From DATKMK01 sp035541895 (GTDB lineage: Bacteria > Desulfobacterota > Binatia > HRBIN30 > JACQVA1): a DNA stretch of 64,000 nt. Below are positions 16,978 to 25,797 of this stretch, one piece after another. Position numbers and translations under genes: made by a program. Under the pieces are notes generated by a model that had not been told where the DNA came from, ran no database searches, and was given only the letters and a program-made list of their open reading frames with translations. Every line of letters begins with the position of its first letter. Within the stretch, counting starts at the first letter, position 1. Location of the stretch: assembly GCA_035541895.1 (NCBI GenBank), contig DATKMK010000045.1, positions 1 to 64,000 of the forward strand, written 5' to 3'.

Positions 16978-18204
16978 TCAACCGCTCGCACGTAGCGGCT
17001 TGACCTCGGCCGCGCGCATATCCGGCACGTCGCCGGCGCGCAATGCCGCGATGGTTGCCGCAACCATCAATGCTCCGCTCGCGACGTAGGGCGTCGCCGG
17101 ACCCCAATCAAACAGCCAGCCGCCCCACAGCGGTCCGAAAATGCGTGCCAAGCTGCCAACCGACTGCGACAGACCGAGTACACCACCTTGCTCCGACGCT
17201 TCGGTCAGCTTGGATATCAAACTCGACAGAGTCGGCGACGCCATGCCTTGGCCGAACGCGAGCGCCGCCAACGCCAACAACAACGAACCCAACGGCCGCG
17301 TAAACGGGATCGCCAGCAAACCGATCGCCAGCAGCGCGCAGCCGCTGGTCATCACCCGCAGCTCACCGAGTCGCTGCGCCAGCCGCCCGATCAGCCCGCC
17401 CTGCATCAGGCTCGTCATCAATCCCATGAAGCCGAACAGCCAGTAAATCCGCGACGTGGTCAGACCGAAGCTCATTGCGCACAGAAGCGACAGGGTGGTT
17501 TCCATCGTGGCGAACGCGAACACCACCGCGAAAAACAACAGCAAGAACAGTCCAAGCTGCGGCTTGCCGACGGCGACGCGTAGTCGCGCGAACGGGTGAG
17601 TCGTTCTGCGCGCCGCGGAATTGCGCTGGGTCTTCGGCAGCGATTCGGGCAGCCGCACGGCGGCCAGCGCGCAATTCGCGCCGCAGATCAACGTGGCCGC
17701 CAATCCCGGCGCCCAATGTCCGTAGCTCGCGAGCAGCCCGCCGATGGCGGGACCGAAGACGAATCCCAGCCCAAACGCGGCGCCGATCACGCCCATGCCT
17801 TTCGCGCGCTCGTTTTCGCTGGTGATATCGACGATGAACGCCTGCGCAACCGCGATGTTGGCGCCGCCGACGCCGGCGAGGAGACGCGAGACGAACAGCG
17901 CCGACAAGCTGTTGGCCGAGGCGAACAACGCGTACGACAGCGTCGAGGCCGCGAGACTGATCAAAATGACCGGCCGGCGTCCGATGCGATCGGACAGTTG
18001 CCCCCATAGCGGGGCGCAGACGAATTGCATCGCCGAGTAGGACGCGATGAGCGCTCCGGCGGTGGCGCCGGAGGCGTTGAAGGTGTGCGCGTAGTACGGC
18101 AGCAAGGGGATCACGATGCCGAAACCGAGCAGATCGACAAAGACTGTGACAAAGATCACGCCCAGGGTGGATCGGCGTCGCGATGCTGTCGTTGGGTTTC
18201 CCAT
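16978..18204 (-). CDS. MFS transporter, TetA/drug-efflux type
   Basis: A 12-helix major facilitator of 408 residues. Helix 1 reads VIFVTVFVDLLGFGIVIPLLPYY. Motif A is GQLSDRIGRRPVIL and the motif C region is GLGFVFGPAIGGLL. Together these are typical of TetA-like proton-driven efflux pumps. I start at the ATG at 18204 and reject a 51-residue upstream extension. It lies just upstream of the dienelactone hydrolase, so the pair might export and hydrolyse a related toxic compound; that is a guess from context. Confidence 0.88.
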   Translation of the reverse strand: MGNPTTASRRRSTLGVIFVTVFVDLLGFGIVIPLLPYYAHTFNASGATAGALIASYSAMQFVCAPLWGQLSDRIGRRPVILISLAASTLSYALFASANSLSALFVSRLLAGVGGANIAVAQAFIVDITSENERAKGMGVIGAAFGLGFVFGPAIGGLLASYGHWAPGLAATLICGANCALAAVRLPESLPKTQRNSAARRTTHPFARLRVAVGKPQLGLFLLLFFAVVFAFATMETTLSLLCAMSFGLTTSRIYWLFGFMGLMTSLMQGGLIGRLAQRLGELRVMTSGCALLAIGLLAIPFTRPLGSLLLALAALAFGQGMASPTLSSLISKLTEASEQGGVLGLSQSVGSLARIFGPLWGGWLFDWGPATPYVASGALMVAATIAALRAGDVPDMRAAEVKPLRASG

Positions 18205-18329
18205 CGATGGCGGCAGACAGTGCCGCTTACCATGATCGTTTTCGCCCAACAACTGCGGTTGCGCTGGCGCACAAGATGCGCGTGACAGCGCCGGCCGCTC
18301 GCGATATTGTGGTGACGAGGAGAAGGACG

Positions 18330-18656
18330 ATGCGCAAGCGAATTGTCGCAACCGCAACGCTGGTCGGGATCTTGATGTGCGGTACCGCCTCGGTGCGTGC
18401 GGAAGAAAACGATCTACCGCGCAACCCTGGAGCTGCGTTTGCGGCGGCCGGTATCAACCTCGTCTATATGCCGGTACGGCTCGCGTTGAGCACCGTGTGG
18501 GCCGGTGTTAGCGGAATCACCGGTTGGCTGACCGGTGGCAACGCGGTCGCCGCGGACGATGTGTGGCAGCTCACCGAAGGGCCTGCGTACGTGACGCCGG
18601 ACATGCTGGCGCGCCGCGAGCGTTTCCGCTTCGGCTCGTGGGAAAGCGGCCACTGA
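18330..18656 (+). CDS. Small exported protein of unknown function
   Basis: A 108-residue protein with a clear signal peptide (MRKRIVATATLVGILMCGTASVRA, cut near residue 24). The mature part is Gly/Ala-rich with amphipathic or hydrophobic stretches (residues 38-68) and ends FRFGSWESGH. No domain is recognised. A strong AGGAG-AAGGA ribosome-binding region is just upstream of the ATG at 18330, which is why I reject a longer reading from 18183. It is divergent from the MFS gene and 25 bp before thiO. Confidence 0.72.
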   Translation: MRKRIVATATLVGILMCGTASVRAEENDLPRNPGAAFAAAGINLVYMPVRLALSTVWAGVSGITGWLTGGNAVAADDVWQLTEGPAYVTPDMLARRERFRFGSWESGH

Positions 18657-18681
18657 CCCGACTCGTCCGCCGGCTCGCGCG

Positions 18682-19785
18682 ATGCGCCAGCCCGATGTCT
18701 TGATCATCGGCGGCGGCGTCATCGGCTGCGCCGTCGCCTACTACCTGACACGTCAATCCTCATTGCGCGTGCTCGTGCTCGAACGAGCCACGCTCGGCTC
18801 CGGTGCCTCGAACGCCGCAGCCGGCGTGCTCGCCGTTGCCAGCAGCCGCGCCCCACGCGGCGTGCTGTTCGAGTTGCGCCGCCGCAGCGCAGCGATGTTT
18901 CCCGATCTTGCGGCGGCGCTGCGGAGCGAGAGCGACATCGATCCCGAATACGTGCAACGCGGCTTGCTCGAGATCGCCTTCACCGCCCACGAGCTCCAGC
19001 AGTTGCACGATTTGGCTGACCGCCGGCGGGCCCAGGGCTTTCACGTCGAGGTCCTCGACGCCGCCGCGGCCCGACAGCTCGAACCGACTGTGTCGTCACA
19101 CGTGATCGGTGGGGCGCTGTTCGACGATCACACGATCAACAACGAGCGATTGACGCGGGCGTTCGCCGTCGCCGCTCAGCGCAAGGGCGCCGAGTTGCGC
19201 GTGGGCGTCGCCGCCACCGGGGTGGAGACGGCCTCTCAACGCATCCTGCGCGTTCGCGGCAGCGACGGCGCGTGGGTCAGTCCTGGAGTCGTCGTGCTTG
19301 CCGCCGGCACATGGTCGCCCGAGTTTGCCGCGTTGTTGCGTGTCCGCGTGCCGATTCGACCGGCACGGGGTGAGATGCTGGCGGTGCGGCCGCACGCCAT
19401 CCCCACGCACACCCTCGCGTGGGGCGACGGCTACCTGGTGCCGCGGTCGAACGGCGAGCTCTTCGTCGGCAGCACGACCGAGTACGCCGACACCGCAATC
19501 GTCACCGAGCGCGCCGTTGAGACGCTGCTGGGGCGCGCCGTCCGCATGATGCCGGCCGTGGCCGATGCGCGGATCGAGCGAACGTGGGCGGGTCTGCGTC
19601 CCTGCCCCACGATCCGCCGGCCGATCATCGGTCCGGTGCGCGGGTACGACAACTTCATCCTTGCCGCCGGCCATCACCGCAACGGCATTCTGCTTGCGCC
19701 GATCACCGGACAATTGGTGGCCGAGCTGATCACCGAGTACGCCACCAGCGTGCCGTTGCATCCGTTCGGATACCGACCGCGCTGA
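18682..19785 (+). CDS. FAD-dependent glycine oxidase-like protein (ThiO type)
   Basis: A 367-residue DAO-family flavoenzyme. The N-terminal dinucleotide-binding motif is VLIIGGGVIGCAVAYYL, and GSGASNAAAGVL is the typical FAD-contact stretch. The C-terminal GLRPCPTIRRPIIGPV and AAGHHRNGILLAPITGQ resemble ThiO, which makes dehydroglycine for the thiazole ring of thiamine. No other thiamine gene is present in the window, so it could also be a general D-amino-acid oxidase. It is 25 bp downstream of the small exported protein. Confidence 0.8.
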   Translation: MRQPDVLIIGGGVIGCAVAYYLTRQSSLRVLVLERATLGSGASNAAAGVLAVASSRAPRGVLFELRRRSAAMFPDLAAALRSESDIDPEYVQRGLLEIAFTAHELQQLHDLADRRRAQGFHVEVLDAAAARQLEPTVSSHVIGGALFDDHTINNERLTRAFAVAAQRKGAELRVGVAATGVETASQRILRVRGSDGAWVSPGVVVLAAGTWSPEFAALLRVRVPIRPARGEMLAVRPHAIPTHTLAWGDGYLVPRSNGELFVGSTTEYADTAIVTERAVETLLGRAVRMMPAVADARIERTWAGLRPCPTIRRPIIGPVRGYDNFILAAGHHRNGILLAPITGQLVAELITEYATSVPLHPFGYRPR

Positions 19786-19849
19786 TCGCGCACCTTGTTT
19801 CGACCCTGGGCACGGGCTAAGTCCGGAGCGCCGCCGAAAGACGAACGCT

Positions 19850-20743
19850 GTGGAAACCGATCGCACCTTCGGCACGGTCACCGTGCTGCTCGGAGACAAG
19901 AACGGGAAATATCCACACGGGAACTCCATCCTCGTTCGCGGGCGCGATGCATCGCTAATGATCGACCCGTCGCTTGCCGTGGCCGAGCGCGCTGACGAAC
20001 TGCGCGATACCGCCGACGTCGTGGTCCTCAGCCACGTCCACGAAGACCATGTCGCCGGCCTCTTCCTATTTCCGCGCGCGACCGTTCATGCGCACCGCGC
20101 CGACGCGCCCGGCTTGCGCAGCCTCGATGGTCTGATGGACATCTACGGCTACGGCGAACCGCTCACCAGCGGGATGCGCTCGTACGTCACCGACACCTTT
20201 CATTTCACCGCACGGCCCGACACCCGCGACTACGACGATGGGGCCCGGTTCGACCTCGGCGGCGTGCATGTCCGCTCGTTTCATCTTCCCGGCCATACGC
20301 GCGGCCACTGCGCATTGCTGATCGAGCCAGAGGGCGTGTTGTTTCTCGGCGACATCGATCTGACCGGGTTTGGGCCGTACTACGGCGACGCATGGTCGGA
20401 TCTCGCCGACTTCGAGCGCTCGCTGCAACGAGTACGGGACATTCCGGCGCGCGTGTGGGTGTCGTTTCACCACGTCGGCGTCGTTGAGGACTACGTCACG
20501 TTCGCCAGCAAGCTCGACGGGTTCGCCGGCAAGATTCCCGCGCGGGAGCGCGCGATGGTCGATTGTCTCCGCGAGCCGCGTACGATGGACGAACTGGTCG
20601 CGCACCGCTTCCTCTACCCACCCCACGCGAAGGCGGCCTTCATCGACGCAGTCGAGCGGCGCACGATTCAGCAGCACCTCGACCGTCTCGTAGCCGGCGG
20701 CCGCGTCGTCGAAGTCGGGCCGAAACAGTTTCGTGCAGTCTGA
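19850..20743 (+). CDS. MBL-fold metallo-hydrolase
   Basis: A 297-residue metallo-beta-lactamase-fold enzyme. The HxHxDH zinc motif is SHVHEDHVAG (residues about 60-69), and later ligands lie in LPGHTRGH and FLGDIDL. A C-terminal helical region (about 220-297) with a winged-helix look is typical of LACTB2-like or glyoxalase-II-like members. The substrate is unknown. A GTG start at 19850 fits the domain start but has a weak ribosome-binding site. Confidence 0.82.
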   Translation: METDRTFGTVTVLLGDKNGKYPHGNSILVRGRDASLMIDPSLAVAERADELRDTADVVVLSHVHEDHVAGLFLFPRATVHAHRADAPGLRSLDGLMDIYGYGEPLTSGMRSYVTDTFHFTARPDTRDYDDGARFDLGGVHVRSFHLPGHTRGHCALLIEPEGVLFLGDIDLTGFGPYYGDAWSDLADFERSLQRVRDIPARVWVSFHHVGVVEDYVTFASKLDGFAGKIPARERAMVDCLREPRTMDELVAHRFLYPPHAKAAFIDAVERRTIQQHLDRLVAGGRVVEVGPKQFRAV

Positions 20744-20798
20744 CGGCGGCACCGCAGGGTTGACCCTCGGAATCCGACTGACTAATGCCTGAGCCACA

Positions 20799-21908
20799 GT
20801 GACCGTGCAGGTGCGAGAAGTGCAAGCCAACGAGCCGGCGCCGCCACCGGCGCCGTCGGTGACCGCGCATCGGGGCTGGCTGCCGCTGGCAATCATGCTG
20901 GGCGTGGGGGCGCTGGCCGCGATGTTCGCCTTCACCGACGTGCGCGAGATCGGTCACGTCATCTCGCAGGCCGACCCGTGGTTGCTAGCGATTCCTCTGG
21001 CGTGCACCATTGCCAGCTACATCGTGATGGCGTTGTCGTATCAAGGCATCGCCCACGCCGCCGGCGCGGTGGTGCCGTTTCGCGAGATGTTGAAAATTAC
21101 CTTCGTGGCCAACACCGCAAACTATCTCGTTGCCACCGGCGGCCTCAGCGGGTTTGCGCTCCGCCTCTACTTCTTCACCCGGCGTGCGATTCCGTCGGGT
21201 ACCGCCGTGGTGATTTCGTTGGCGCAGGGCTACATCACCAATGTCACGCTGCTGGCCTTCGTGTTGTTCGGCTTCGGCTACCTGGTCACCTTCCACAACC
21301 TGAGCGGGTGGGCGCTGGTCGCCACTTCGATCTTGCTGGCGCTGTTCAGCGCCACGGCGGTGGTGACGCTCTTGCTGCTCGGGCATCGACGCCTGCGGCG
21401 CCGGACGCTGTTCATCCTTGCCAACACCACACACTGGCTGCTGCACCATCTGATGCCGCGTCGCAAGCCCGGCCGCATGCGCATTTGGCGCTTTCAGCGC
21501 AACCTCAATCGCGGCATCGAATTCATGCTGGCGCGCAAAACTCACATGGTGATGCCGACGCTCTACATTTTCGTCGATTGGATCGTCACGCTGGCGATTC
21601 TCGACGGCGCGTTTGTCGCCCTCCGCTACAATATCCCGTTCAACTTCGTGGTCGTCGGCTTCGCCATCGGGGTCACCTTGTCGTTGATCTCGTTCATTCC
21701 CGGCGGCCTCGGGATCATGGAGGGATCGATGGCGGCGGTGTTTGCCAGCCTCGGCGTCCCGTTCGAGACCGCGGTCGTGGCGGTGCTGATCTTCCGCGTG
21801 GCCTACTACGTCCTCCCGCTGGTCATCAGCCTGTTCTTCTTCCACGGGATGTTTCTACAGGGAGCGCATCTGCGGCCGGAATTGCGCGACATGAAACTGC
21901 CGGAATGA
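20799..21908 (+). CDS. Lysylphosphatidylglycerol synthase TM region/YbhN-like flippase family protein
   Basis: A 369-residue integral membrane protein with about eight helices. The text NTANYLVATGGLSGFALRLYFF and SFIPGGLGIMEGSMAAVFASLGVP is typical of the UPF0104/AglD-type domain that forms the flippase part of MprF. The catalytic lysyl-transfer domain is absent, so it is likely a lipid translocase or accessory. The start is GTG at 20799, 55 bp after the MBL gene. Confidence 0.83.
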   Translation: MTVQVREVQANEPAPPPAPSVTAHRGWLPLAIMLGVGALAAMFAFTDVREIGHVISQADPWLLAIPLACTIASYIVMALSYQGIAHAAGAVVPFREMLKITFVANTANYLVATGGLSGFALRLYFFTRRAIPSGTAVVISLAQGYITNVTLLAFVLFGFGYLVTFHNLSGWALVATSILLALFSATAVVTLLLLGHRRLRRRTLFILANTTHWLLHHLMPRRKPGRMRIWRFQRNLNRGIEFMLARKTHMVMPTLYIFVDWIVTLAILDGAFVALRYNIPFNFVVVGFAIGVTLSLISFIPGGLGIMEGSMAAVFASLGVPFETAVVAVLIFRVAYYVLPLVISLFFFHGMFLQGAHLRPELRDMKLPE

Positions 21909-22023
21909 CCGGCGGCGTTGCGACACGCGCCGCGCTCGTCTTCCGAGCGCCGTTTCTTGACAAGGCGGCACAATTGTTGGACATCCGAACCGGGGTGTGG
22001 GGACGGATACGCAAGGTGAGCGC

Positions 22024-23181
22024 ATGAAGATTGCACGCCAGCAAGCCCTGCTCACCGCCCTTGTCATTTCACTCGTCGCGGTTGCTCCCGCAGCGGCGCA
22101 CGCCGCGCGTGGTGGGGCCATCACCGCCACAGCCGCGATCATCATTGATCGACAGACCGGCAACATACTCTGGCAACGCAATCCCGATCTGCGGCTCCCG
22201 CCGGCGAGCACGACGAAGATTGTCACCGGCCTGCTGGCCATCAAGAGTGGGCGGCTGTCCGACTCCTTCCCGGTTAGTTACGAAGCGTCGCAAGCGTCAC
22301 CGTCGAAGATCGGCGTTCGTCCGGGCTGGCGGTTGCGCTTGCACGACCTCCTCTATGCAATCCTCCTCAACTCCGCGAACGACGCAAGCGTGGTGGCCGC
22401 CGAAGGACTCGGGGGCTCGGTCGATGGCTTCGCGCAAATGATGAACTCCGAGGCGCGGGCGCTCGGCGCCGTGAATTCCCATTTTGTCAACCCCAACGGA
22501 TTGCCGGCCGAGGACCACTATTCAACGGTCCGCGATCTCACCACCATTTTCAGCGCCGGGTTGCGCCACCCGCTGTTCCGACAAGTGCTCGAAACCAAAC
22601 GGCTGGTGATCTCGCCGACCACCCCGGCCAACCGCAAGATCTCCCTCCACAGTCACAACCGCCTGTTGATGGGCGACTATCCGATCCATGTCATCGGCAA
22701 GACCGGCTGGACCATTGCCGCGAAGAAGTGCTTTGTCGGCGCGGCCTCTTCGGGTGGGCGCGAAATCTTGGTCGCGGTTCTGGGGTCACGCGACTTGTGG
22801 GGTGACCTCAAGCGCATGATCGACAGCGGATTTCGAGGCGAGACCGGCGGAGCGACGTTGGCGAGCAATGACGTCGATTGGCAGCTTGCGGCCGACGACC
22901 CGCAGCCGCAAGCGTCGGGCGATACCGATGACGGCAACGCGTCGGTCCAGTTCCGCATTCGTCTGGGCTCGTTCAAGGCCTATGCAAGTGCCGATCGGCT
23001 CCGCAGTGCGGTCGCGAAGGGCGGATACCACGCACTGGTCGCCCGCGCCGGCAAGGGCAAGAAGACCCGCTATCACGTCACCGTCGGCGACTACGCCACT
23101 CGCGAACAAGCGCAACGTACCGCGCAGGCCCTCAACCGCAAGCATCGGGTGCGCGCGACCGTCCTCGAGGTTGCGGCCTAG
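22024..23181 (+). CDS. D-alanyl-D-alanine carboxypeptidase (PBP5/6 type) with SPOR domain
   Basis: A 385-residue exported peptidoglycan enzyme that trims the terminal D-Ala of stem peptides. After a signal peptide (residues 1-30) come the three penicillin-binding motifs: SxxK in PASTTK, SxN in LNSANDA, and KTG in VIGKTGW. A C-terminal SPOR domain (about residues 300-383) should bind denuded glycan at the division site, so it probably acts at septa. The start is the ATG at 22024, with AAGGTGAG upstream. Its stop codon shares CTAG with the stop of the convergent MFS gene. Confidence 0.92.
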   Translation: MKIARQQALLTALVISLVAVAPAAAHAARGGAITATAAIIIDRQTGNILWQRNPDLRLPPASTTKIVTGLLAIKSGRLSDSFPVSYEASQASPSKIGVRPGWRLRLHDLLYAILLNSANDASVVAAEGLGGSVDGFAQMMNSEARALGAVNSHFVNPNGLPAEDHYSTVRDLTTIFSAGLRHPLFRQVLETKRLVISPTTPANRKISLHSHNRLLMGDYPIHVIGKTGWTIAAKKCFVGAASSGGREILVAVLGSRDLWGDLKRMIDSGFRGETGGATLASNDVDWQLAADDPQPQASGDTDDGNASVQFRIRLGSFKAYASADRLRSAVAKGGYHALVARAGKGKKTRYHVTVGDYATREQAQRTAQALNRKHRVRATVLEVAA

Positions 23182-24464
23182 CGACTGCGGGCGTGCGGAA
23201 CTTCCAGCCGCGCGATCAGTGTCATCGCCAGCAGATTCAACCCAACGACCAGTCCGAATGCCGGGACGTAGCTCCCGCAGCGATCGCGCACTGCGCCGAG
23301 CAGCGGGACACCGACCGCTTGGCCGATCACGATGAACGGCGTCATCCGCCCAGCGATGGCGCCGTAATACAACCGCCCGAAGCATTCGCCGAGGATGGTT
23401 GCCTGCAGCGTCGCATTCCCGCCCATCGCAAAGCCGTAGACGAGCACGAACAAGACGAGCATCGGCCAGCTGTAGGTCGCCGCCAGCAGCACAACGCCGA
23501 GCGCCTGCAAGCCGAAGCACCACACGATCACCCGCCGCTGGCCGAAGTGGTCGAGCAAATAGCCGAAGCCCAATTTGCCCAGCACGCCGACGCCGGCGGT
23601 CGCGCCGAGCGTAAACGCCCCGGCGGCGCCGGATATGCCGCGATCCAGAAGGAACGATACCTGATGCAGCAAGGTCGCTGAAAGGCCCATCACGGTCAGT
23701 GCGAACGCCGCGGTGATCAGCCAAAAGTTCCGCTGCCGCATGGCTTCGCGCGGCGTGACCGATCGTTCGTGCTCGTGTTCGATTCCGATGTGTTCGCCGC
23801 TGCGGCGAACTCCGCCATCCGGACGAAGCCCGATGTCCTCTGGCCGTCGCACCATCAACCACGCGACCGGCGGTATCACGATGGCAACGATAAGGACGCC
23901 GAGCGCAGCGAACGCGTCGCGCCAACCCAAGCGCGCAATCAACAGGTGCGTCAATGGGACGAAGATCACGCCTCCCATCGAGATGCCGGCGGTGGCGATG
24001 CCGAGCGCACGCCCGCGCAACGCAACAAACCAATTCGACACCGCCGTGTTGCTCGGCAGCGGGCCCAGCGCGGTCGATCCGAACGACACCAACCCACCCA
24101 TCAGCAAATAGAACGCAACCTTGTTCTCGATTCCGCGCAGCAGCACAAAGCCCGCGGACATCGCCAGTGCGCCCACGATCTGCGATACGCGAGGACCAAA
24201 TCGATCGACCGCACGGCCGACCAGCGGCGCATAGATCGCACCGCACAGCGACACCAGCGAGAATCCCCACGACACCTCCGCGCGGCTCCAGCCGAAGGCA
24301 TCGGTGAGGACGGTGAGGAACACGCCGAAGCTGTAGAACACGATGCCGGTGGTCACGCAGTGGGTGACGAAGGCCACCGCGACAATCCACCAGCCGTAGA
24401 AGATGTCGTCGGAACGAAACACCGGTTTCGTGTCGCGGAACCCGCTCGTCCCGCCGTCACGCAC
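23178..24464 (-). CDS. MFS transporter, monocarboxylate/oxalate-formate antiporter-like
   Basis: A 428-residue 12-helix transporter. The N-terminal FYGWWIVAVAFVTHCVTTGIVFYSFGVFL and APLVGRAVDRFGPR stretches match the OFA/MCT-like branch of the major facilitator family, which moves small organic acids. The long central loop (residues 195-225) is normal. The start is GTG at 24464. It is the first gene after lpxC on the same strand, 38 bp downstream, and its stop overlaps the dacA-like stop in a CTAG palindrome. Confidence 0.86.
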   Translation of the reverse strand: MRDGGTSGFRDTKPVFRSDDIFYGWWIVAVAFVTHCVTTGIVFYSFGVFLTVLTDAFGWSRAEVSWGFSLVSLCGAIYAPLVGRAVDRFGPRVSQIVGALAMSAGFVLLRGIENKVAFYLLMGGLVSFGSTALGPLPSNTAVSNWFVALRGRALGIATAGISMGGVIFVPLTHLLIARLGWRDAFAALGVLIVAIVIPPVAWLMVRRPEDIGLRPDGGVRRSGEHIGIEHEHERSVTPREAMRQRNFWLITAAFALTVMGLSATLLHQVSFLLDRGISGAAGAFTLGATAGVGVLGKLGFGYLLDHFGQRRVIVWCFGLQALGVVLLAATYSWPMLVLFVLVYGFAMGGNATLQATILGECFGRLYYGAIAGRMTPFIVIGQAVGVPLLGAVRDRCGSYVPAFGLVVGLNLLAMTLIARLEVPHARSR

Positions 24465-24502
24465 GAAGAAGATCGTTAGCCGCGGCCGACCGCGAGCGCG
24501 GC

Positions 24503-25786
24503 TCAGCTCAGTCCCATGCCGCGCCGGATCGCCTGCAAGAGGGCGATATTATCGGAATGCCCGGTGCGGCGCGCCGACACGAAGCCGTGAATCGGCCGAC
24601 CCAGCAAGTACAAGTCGCCCATGACGTCGAGAATTTTATGGCGCGCGAATTCGTCCGGGAATCGCAAGGTCGTATTCACCACCCGCTCTTCGTCGATCAG
24701 GATACAGTTATCGAGCCGGCCGCCGCTCGCCAATCCCATGCTGGCCAGGGCCTTGAGATCCTTCAGGAACGCAAACGTGCGCGCCGGAGCAATCTCGTCG
24801 CGAAACGAAGCGGCGTCGCGCAGCGCGAAGGTGTACTTTTGGCGCCCCACTGGATGCGGATAAACGAGGGTATATGAGACCCCAAAACAATCCGACGGCT
24901 CGATCCAAATCGCCTCACCGTCGCCCTCAGGTTCGCCAACGGCGACGCGCCGATTGATGACGATCGGTTCGATCGCCTCTTCTTGCTCCTGAATTCCCGC
25001 GCCTTCGATCAAGCGGCAGAACTCCAGCGCCGAGCCGTCCATCGCCGGCACCTCGCCCTGCATCTTGATGAGCAAGTTGGTGATGCCGTATGCGTGCAGC
25101 GTCGCCAGCAGATGTTCCACGGTCTTGGCCGTGACCCCGCCCCGGTGCAAGGTCGTCGCGTAGCCCGTGGAGTCGACGTAGTCGAGCGACGCCGGCACGG
25201 TTTCATCCGACGACACGGTGCCGAAGACGATGCCGCTGCCGGGCGGCATCGGCTGCAGGATCAAGCCGGTCTTGGTACCGGAGTGCAATCCATGACCACT
25301 CGCCACCATCCCCCGCCGGATCGTGCGCTGGCAGAGCACGGCCGGGCTGCGTGCTTGCGCCGCAGCGATGTGGCCGTGGCTTGCAGCCACCTCCGCAGCC
25401 GCGCGCGGTGTCTGCGTGACCGTTGCGCGATGATCCAACGCGCGATTGACGACGCGCAGCAGTCCCTCGAGCGAGAAAGGCTTCTCGATGAAGTCGAATG
25501 CGCCGAGCTTGGTGGCTTTCACCGCGGTATCGATCGTCCCGTGGCCGGAGATCATCACGACTTCCGGCGAATTCGGCTCGGCGCGCAACCGCTCGAGAAG
25601 CTGAATGCCGTCCATCTCGGGCATCCACACGTCGAGCAGCACCAACTCCGGGTGTTCATGCTCCATCACCCGCAACGCTGCGACGCCGTCTTCGGCTTCG
25701 AGGACGCGCAGGCCCTCGTCTGCCAAGACGCCGCGCACCGACGCCCGAATCTCCGCCTCGTCGTCCACCACCAACACGGTTGCCAT
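24503..25786 (-). CDS. Response-regulator receiver domain fused to LpxC deacetylase
   Basis: A 427-residue two-domain protein. Residues 1-120 are a complete receiver domain: acidic D8/D9, phospho-acceptor D52 in LLDVWMPEMDG, switch S80 and K102 in FIEKPF. An Ala-rich linker (about 120-152) leads to a full LpxC domain (153-427). LpxC removes acetyl from UDP-3-O-acyl-GlcNAc, the committed step of lipid A synthesis. The zinc ligands are H225 (with catalytic E224 in TVEHL), H383 and D387 (ARHKILD); H410 (RTGH) is the catalytic His. All are intact. The start is the ATG at 25786 with AGGAGG upstream; a longer in-frame reading to 26206 is a shadow of the kinase gene. It starts 11 bp after the kinase stop. 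No effector or DNA-binding domain is present. Confidence 0.92.
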   Translation of the reverse strand: MATVLVVDDEAEIRASVRGVLADEGLRVLEAEDGVAALRVMEHEHPELVLLDVWMPEMDGIQLLERLRAEPNSPEVVMISGHGTIDTAVKATKLGAFDFIEKPFSLEGLLRVVNRALDHRATVTQTPRAAAEVAASHGHIAAAQARSPAVLCQRTIRRGMVASGHGLHSGTKTGLILQPMPPGSGIVFGTVSSDETVPASLDYVDSTGYATTLHRGGVTAKTVEHLLATLHAYGITNLLIKMQGEVPAMDGSALEFCRLIEGAGIQEQEEAIEPIVINRRVAVGEPEGDGEAIWIEPSDCFGVSYTLVYPHPVGRQKYTFALRDAASFRDEIAPARTFAFLKDLKALASMGLASGGRLDNCILIDEERVVNTTLRFPDEFARHKILDVMGDLYLLGRPIHGFVSARRTGHSDNIALLQAIRRGMGLS

Positions 25787-25797
25787 GAATCCTCCTC

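Noticed and set aside
21957..21985. Promoter for the D,D-carboxypeptidase gene (TTGACA at 21957)
   Set aside because: The -35 is perfect but no acceptable -10 lies 16-18 bp downstream.
22786..24390. 534-codon minus-strand open frame over the MFS and carboxypeptidase genes
   Set aside because: Out of frame with the MFS gene, Arg-rich and without membrane helices.
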